This document shows, piece after piece, positions 5,473 through 8,440 of a DNA stretch of 8,440 nucleotides (the first letter of the stretch is position 1; each line of letters starts with the position of its first letter). This DNA is from JAGOTP01 sp964359565. Its GTDB lineage: Bacteria; Patescibacteriota; Patescibacteriia; 2-12-FULL-60-25. Where the stretch lies: positions 1-8,440 of the forward strand of contig CAYHTN010000053.1 in assembly GCA_964359565.1 (NCBI GenBank), in the 5' to 3' direction. Below the pieces are notes generated by a model. That model was not told where the DNA came from, did no database searches, and saw only the letters and a list, made by a program, of their open reading frames with translations. Both the position numbers and the translations under genes were made by a program.

Positions 5473-5958
5473 ATGGATCGTCCATCCCCCGTGTTTACAA
5501 GAGATATTTCGATATTTTCGGAAGCTCTCCAGAGAGGAGATCTATTTATTTCCTATCACGCATTGCCAGATGAAATCGCAATAGAGAAGATCCCTTTTCT
5601 GACAGAAATACTCGAACAAAAACCTCTCGTTCTCATTCCAATAACAAAAATGATTGACCCTTTTTATTTTGCTTGCGAAGTAATAAGAAAATATTCCAAG
5701 AAGCAAGGAATAATTTTTATTCCTGGTCAGAAATTTGATCCGTACGGCACGCGTCACGGTCGTGGAGGTGGTTGGTATGACCGATTTTTATCTCATGTTC
5801 CCAAAACTTGGATACGTATTGGCGTGACGGATCAAAAACATCTTTCGGAGAATGAGCTGCTGTGCAAGCCTTGGGATGAGCCTATGGATTGGATCTTGTG
5901 TCGAGATGCAAAAAGTTGGCACGTATGTGAGACGAAGGCACGCGATACGCGTCCTTGA
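5473..5958 (+). CDS. 5-formyltetrahydrofolate cyclo-ligase, short form
   Basis: The enzyme converts 5-formyltetrahydrofolate and ATP to 5,10-methenyltetrahydrofolate, feeding one-carbon units back into folate metabolism. The signature FIPGQKFDPYGTRHGRGGGWYDRFL (about 91-115) contains the conserved G-x-x-F-D-x-x-G-x-R-x-G-x-G-x-G-x-Y-D-R pattern with Trp in place of one aromatic. ISYHALPDEIAIEKI near 26-40 matches the family's early helix region. At 161 residues it is shorter than usual (about 180-200): the N-terminal helix with conserved Lys and Arg, which contacts ATP in studied members, is absent. The frame is open upstream, but those residues are Ser/Arg-rich and lie antisense to the HD gene, so ATG 5473 is the sensible start. 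It is AT-rich, unlike the genes at 4267 and 6571, and probably leaderless. Confidence 0.85.
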   Translation: MDRPSPVFTRDISIFSEALQRGDLFISYHALPDEIAIEKIPFLTEILEQKPLVLIPITKMIDPFYFACEVIRKYSKKQGIIFIPGQKFDPYGTRHGRGGGWYDRFLSHVPKTWIRIGVTDQKHLSENELLCKPWDEPMDWILCRDAKSWHVCETKARDTRP

Positions 5959-5996
5959 ATTTAGATATCATTGATGCCACTCACGCGCCGACGCTC

Positions 5997-6047
5997 TGCT
6001 CTTTGTCTTTAGATCAATCGTACTGATTGATGTAGGTACGAAGAGCA
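5997..6047 (+). repeat. 51-nt imperfect hairpin after the folate gene
   Basis: TGCTCTT (5997-6003) pairs with AAGAGCA (6041-6047), and ATCAATC (6013-6019) pairs with GATTGAT (6025-6031) around a 5-nt loop GTACT. The segment between pairs with a few mismatches and G-T pairs, giving one long rod of about 20 pairs. No T run follows. It could shape the 3' end of the folate cyclo-ligase mRNA or be a structured RNA or DNA element; no known family is recognised. Confidence 0.6.
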
Positions 6048-6090
6048 CTAGTTCGCTACGGCGCCCCTTCCCTCCTCTAGCTCTTCCCTT

Positions 6091-6105
6091 CCGAGCTGAG
6101 CTCGG
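6091..6105. repeat. 15-bp palindrome, second copy of the tRNA-adjacent motif
   Basis: CCGAGCT-G-AGCTCGG is a perfect dyad with 7-bp arms. Its 13-bp core is the reverse complement of the core at 298-310. It sits at the inner edge of the left arm of the outer inverted repeat. Confidence 0.6.
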
Positions 6106-6147
6106 CGGGTGGAGAAGGGTGAGGCCTGAGCGGCGTTTTTTTATTAC

Positions 6148-6253
6148 GTCATCCTCACACGAAGTGCGGGGATCCAGGGATAGACCAAAGAAAGACTGCC
6201 TACTTCCTCATGATTCTATGTAGCTGGATCCCCAGGCTTCGCCTGAGAATGAA
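6148..6253. repeat. Inner inverted repeat with hairpin-bearing arms
   Basis: GGGGATCCAG (6168-6177) and CTGGATCCCC (6224-6233) are perfect complements, and the match continues outward with gaps in identity: 23 of 30 positions over 6148-6177 and 6224-6253. Each arm also folds on itself around a TTC loop (GAA on the plus strand of the left arm): CAC/GTG on the left and CAGGC/GCCTG on the right. The layout resembles REP/BIME-type intergenic palindromes. Confidence 0.7.
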
Positions 6254-6369
6254 GTACAAAGGCGTGCGTAGCACCACCCCGTTCTCCTCCCGCCCTTGGG
6301 AAGGGAGGAGTTAGAGGAGGGAAGGGGTCTTGGCGTGAGAGGAAAGTCCCTCCTTCTTCTAAACCAGCC

Positions 6370-6398
6370 TTGACAGGCCCGGTCAAATAATTTATTGT
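6370..6398 (+). promoter_or_regulatory. Promoter with TTGAC-N7-GTCAA dyad, upstream of the GC-rich gene
   Basis: A consensus -35 TTGACA (6370-6375), a 17-bp spacer and TATTGT (6393-6398, 4 of 6) precede the gene at 6571, implying a leader of about 165 nt. TTGAC (6370-6374) and GTCAA (6382-6386) form a dyad over the -35, a good position for a repressor site. Confidence 0.5.
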
Positions 6399-6426
6399 GC
6401 GCACCTGTCACTAAGAAACAGCTCTC

Positions 6427-6518
6427 AAGGAGGTGACTCGCACATTACATTTCAAGATTCTTACGTTACACCTCGTAGGTGTGACCCATATCGGACCATG
6501 GCATGGCGCCATCCCGAT
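6427..6518 (+). promoter_or_regulatory. Structured leader with an orphan perfect Shine-Dalgarno
   Basis: AAGGAGGTGA (6427-6436) is fully complementary to the usual 16S rRNA 3' end, yet no ATG follows at a workable distance (GTG 6433 overlaps it; ATT 6444 is the next possible). Two stable hairpins follow: GTTACACCT (6465-6473) with AGGTGTGAC (6477-6485), and ATCGG plus ATGGC with GCCAT plus CCGAT (6490-6518). A short leader peptide or a ribosome-loading site that controls the downstream gene is possible; no riboswitch class is recognised. Confidence 0.4.
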
Positions 6519-6570
6519 GCCTTGTGAATGCCGCTGTCTCTCATCGAAACAACGCAGGAGTATTCGCCCA

Positions 6571-7569
6571 ATGAAGCCCACCGACCCCACCAAGCTCTGG
6601 CTGAAGCGCTACGAACACCGCAAGCTCGGCGCCGCGACCCTGATCGCCCTCACGCTGACGCAGCTCGCGCAGATCGAGAGCGACACCGACGCGAACGCCG
6701 CCATCACGGGCGACACCGTGTTCGCCTCGGCGTTCGTGAAGAACGGCGCCGAGACGCGCTTCGTCATCGCCTTCCTCGACCAGAAGATCAAGCCCGGCGA
6801 CGTCGTGCCGGTGATCGACTTCGAGGAGGTCGGCGTCGGCACGGACATCGTGCCCGTCACCTCGTTCTTCGCGACCCGCGGCCGCCGGTACATGAACTTC
6901 GGCACCGGCACCGAGGGCCTCGACATCGACTACATGAAGGCCGCCAGCAACTTCTTCGCGACCCGCGACGGCGACTACATGGACTCGATCACCGGCATCT
7001 CCGACCTGCGCCTCGTCGGCGACACGACCTGCACCGTGGTGCACGAGGGCGACAAGCTCGTCGCGCTCAAGAACCTCGTGCTGCTCGGCTACGCGACCCG
7101 CAAGCACGTGCTCATCGCGAAGCCCCTCACCGGCAGCCTCATGATCCAGAGCATCGCCAAGCTCGACAAGGCCAACGTCGATGACGTCAGCGCGTGGCAG
7201 CCCATCCAGGGCCTCGACCACGTCGACGACATCTTCCGCATGAGCCGCGTCGTGGTCGACGGCAACGACCTGGTCGCGCCCGTGACCGCGCAGCGCGGGG
7301 GCACGCCCCAGAACGGCGAGATCGTGATCAACCTGGCGAGCAACCACGCCCAGGTCGACTACAACGACGACGACGAGTTCCCGATCACCGCCGCGCGCAT
7401 CGGCGACGACAAGCCCGCGACGGCCATGCGCGACCGCAACCGCGACCCACTGGGGCTCATCACCTACGGCGGCGAGCAGGGCGGCCTCGGCATGAAGCCC
7501 ATCGACGTCAGCACCAAGGGCCCGTACCAGCGCTACGCCCAGGCGATGCAGCAGGCCGCCTCGGCCTGA
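6571..7569 (+). CDS. GC-rich hypothetical protein with internal repeat, 332 aa
   Basis: The product is 332 residues, acidic and rich in Asp, Val and Thr, with no catalytic motif I recognise. After a basic N-terminus and a mildly hydrophobic helix (about 18-35, KLGAATLIALTLTQLAQI) it reads as mostly beta structure. Residues 98-117 and 127-146 are a tandem duplication sharing FFATR, YM, TG and Leu. The start ATG 6571 is set by GCAGGAG at 6552-6558, 12 nt upstream, and by the change in composition exactly there, although the frame is open back to 6433. Codon use is extreme: in the first 90 codons only one ends in A or T. The neighbouring folate and thymidine kinase genes are far more AT-rich, so recent acquisition from a high-GC source is likely. 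A structural or coat-like phage protein is a guess from its repetitive beta nature, nothing more. Confidence 0.8.
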   Translation: MKPTDPTKLWLKRYEHRKLGAATLIALTLTQLAQIESDTDANAAITGDTVFASAFVKNGAETRFVIAFLDQKIKPGDVVPVIDFEEVGVGTDIVPVTSFFATRGRRYMNFGTGTEGLDIDYMKAASNFFATRDGDYMDSITGISDLRLVGDTTCTVVHEGDKLVALKNLVLLGYATRKHVLIAKPLTGSLMIQSIAKLDKANVDDVSAWQPIQGLDHVDDIFRMSRVVVDGNDLVAPVTAQRGGTPQNGEIVINLASNHAQVDYNDDDEFPITAARIGDDKPATAMRDRNRDPLGLITYGGEQGGLGMKPIDVSTKGPYQRYAQAMQQAASA

Positions 7570-7752
7570 CGCCCGCGCTTCGCGCGCCGTAACCCGGCCG
7601 CGTCACGACGCCGTCCGCCTCTCCCCCGGGCGACGTAAGAATCGCCCCTCTCCACTCACCGACCCAGAGTCCATCGCGACGCTCACCTCTCGAGCTCCGC
7701 CAGATGAACCCAGGGTCCTCTTTTTTTACAAAATTTTGAGCAGTGCTTTTAT
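7570..7752. other. GC-rich trailer of the 6571 gene, ending in a T run
   Basis: GC richness continues after the stop to about 7718 and then drops sharply at CTCTTTTTTTAC (T run 7721-7727). A short hairpin CGCGC-TTC-GCGCG lies at 7574-7586. The T run suggests a terminator for the plus-strand gene, but I find no convincing stem directly before it. The rest separates it from the convergent thymidine kinase gene. Confidence 0.45.
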
Positions 7753-8346
7753 CTAAATCACGTGATGCTCTAAACAGCGTGCTTCGTACGTCATCGCTGT
7801 TTCTGATCCTTCGATAACGGCAGAGGATTCATTTGGAGGGACAGGCTCGCCATTACGCAGTCGCTGTGACCGTGAGGCGTTGTAACGACGACAGACGCTG
7901 CACACAGAACGGGATCGTTCGACGATCGTTTCGGGCAAGGCCATGAGCGCTTGGGAAACCGGGAACATCTTGGCGCGAAAATCGGTATCTAATCCGGCCA
8001 CGAGGATCGTTTTTCCTTTGTGAAGCTCTGCTTCTAGCAGGGGAATGAGATCAACCGTAAAAAATTGCACTTCATCGATCCCGATGACGAACTTATCGTT
8101 CATGAGCTCACGAATGCGTTCAAGGTTAGTGACATCTACGAGCGTTGAAGCAAGAAGAAGTCCTGATTTCGATTGAATCGTTGGCGTCCGCGTATCAAAA
8201 CTGGGCTGCAAACAAATCGTAGGGATCTTCTGTTCTTGGAAGATTTGCAGATGTCTCACGAGTTCTAGTGTTTTCCCAGAAAACATCGGTCCCGTAAAAA
8301 AGGTAATTGATCCGGGCGAAAGACGAGAAACGAGAGGAGAAGGCAT
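7753..8346 (-). CDS. tdk: Thymidine kinase, type II
   Basis: The 197-residue enzyme phosphorylates thymidine with ATP to dTMP in the nucleotide salvage pathway. It has the P-loop GPMFSGKT (19-26), the DEVQFF motif (91-96) in which Glu92 is the expected catalytic base, GLDTDF (118-123), and a zinc site from CSVC (149-152) together with C191-x-x-H194. The lasso region between them, NASRSQRL (156-163) and MTYEARCLEHH (185-195), is as in the type II (TK1-like) family. The length is typical. Composition is like the housekeeping genes, not the GC-rich genes. It is convergent with the gene at 6571. Upstream (minus strand) GCATACAG near 8359-8366 could be part of a -10, but no confident promoter or Shine-Dalgarno is seen. 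Confidence 0.95.
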   Translation of the reverse strand: MPSPLVSRLSPGSITFFTGPMFSGKTLELVRHLQIFQEQKIPTICLQPSFDTRTPTIQSKSGLLLASTLVDVTNLERIRELMNDKFVIGIDEVQFFTVDLIPLLEAELHKGKTILVAGLDTDFRAKMFPVSQALMALPETIVERSRSVCSVCRRYNASRSQRLRNGEPVPPNESSAVIEGSETAMTYEARCLEHHVI

Positions 8347-8397
8347 AAGGAAAGACGTCTGTATGCTAACGAGCGTGCAGAAAGAAAATGACCTCCT

Positions 8398-8426
8398 CCC
8401 CGGGATGCGCTGCGCTTCTCCCGGGG
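8398..8426. repeat. GC-rich hairpin at the right edge
   Basis: CCCCGGGA (8398-8405) pairs with TCCCGGGG (8419-8426) around a 13-nt loop that itself contains GCGCTGCGC. TTTC follows on the plus strand, too short for a firm terminator. It lies upstream of thymidine kinase and looks like another dispersed intergenic palindrome; the element may extend beyond the window. Confidence 0.5.
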
Positions 8427-8440
8427 TTTCCTCGGTCGGC

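Larger units (their letters stand above)
6064..6327. repeat. Outer inverted repeat, 29-bp arms (264 bp overall)
   Basis: The left arm 6064-6092 and the right arm 6299-6327 are reverse complements at 27 of 29 positions; the left arm is pyrimidine-rich (CCCCTTCCCTCCTCTAG...) and the right arm purine-rich. The right arm also overlaps a local hairpin, CTCCTCCC (6284-6291) with GGGAGGAG (6303-6310). With the inner repeat this makes a nested palindrome, like a small non-autonomous palindromic element. No target-site duplication or open reading frame is visible. Confidence 0.75.
5959..6570. other. Gene-free 612-bp stretch rich in dyad symmetry
   Basis: No convincing gene lies here. In order it holds an imperfect hairpin (5997-6047), a large inverted repeat (arms 6064-6092 and 6299-6327) with a palindrome at 6091-6105, a T run (6136-6142), an inner inverted repeat (arms 6148-6177 and 6224-6253), a promoter (6370-6398) and a structured leader with a Shine-Dalgarno-like sequence (6427-6518). 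Short frames on the minus strand across 6208-6411 are Pro/Arg-rich products of the repeat arms. Confidence 0.8.

Noticed and set aside
5997..6047. Integron attC site
   Set aside because: The hairpin lacks the conserved outer core sites and no integrase or cassette array is present.
6208..6411. Minus-strand Pro/Arg-rich frames
   Set aside because: They are translations of the inverted-repeat arms, with no start signal.
6541..7347. 268-residue minus-strand frame and overlapping 218-residue plus-strand frame
   Set aside because: Long open antisense and shifted frames are expected in very GC-rich coding DNA; both have skewed His/Arg/Asp-rich compositions.

Overview
The window reads as a piece of bacterial chromosome of moderate GC content, most likely from a Patescibacteria/CPR-type lineage. 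That assignment is an inference of low to moderate confidence. It rests on a TrmB-family regulator, a stand-alone alanyl-tRNA editing protein, compact small housekeeping genes, and several genes whose -10 box lies only 6-9 nt before the ATG (a leaderless-mRNA layout). The -35/-10 promoter geometry and the tRNA with an encoded CCA argue for Bacteria rather than Archaea. TAA, TAG and TGA all serve as stops, so no recoding is evident.

Layout. 1-350: the end of a small membrane protein, then tRNA-Leu(UAG) and a strong terminator that doubles as the upstream edge of the next promoter. 352-2943: a TrmB-like regulator; a 67-aa hypothetical protein; a roughly 60-bp array of palindromic 11-12-bp units overlapping a clear promoter; and a hypothetical gene split into two frames by what looks like a one-base deletion in a T run. 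2982-4196: a full-length AlaX-type alanyl-tRNA editing enzyme with a C-terminal DHHA1 domain. 4208-4808: a GC-rich lipoprotein gene with a strong Shine-Dalgarno sequence and its own terminator. 4881-5958: a divergent pair, a RelA/SpoT-type HD hydrolase (minus) and a short 5-formyltetrahydrofolate cyclo-ligase (plus), with overlapping -10 boxes. 5959-6570: about 600 bp without a gene, filled with dyad symmetry, including two nested inverted repeats, followed by a promoter and structured leader. 6571-7569: an extremely GC3-rich gene of unknown function with an internal duplication. 7753-8346 (minus): type II thymidine kinase, followed by another GC-rich hairpin at the window edge.

How it fits together. 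The recognisable genes are housekeeping functions: leucine decoding, clearing of mischarged tRNA-Ala, one-carbon metabolism, alarmone-type hydrolysis and thymidine salvage. They are not an obvious single pathway. Two GC-rich genes (4267-4755 and 6571-7569) differ from their neighbours in codon use and carry strong Shine-Dalgarno sequences and longer leaders, whereas several neighbours look leaderless. The simplest reading is that these two are later acquisitions in an older housekeeping background. No transposase, integrase, CRISPR array or defence system is visible.
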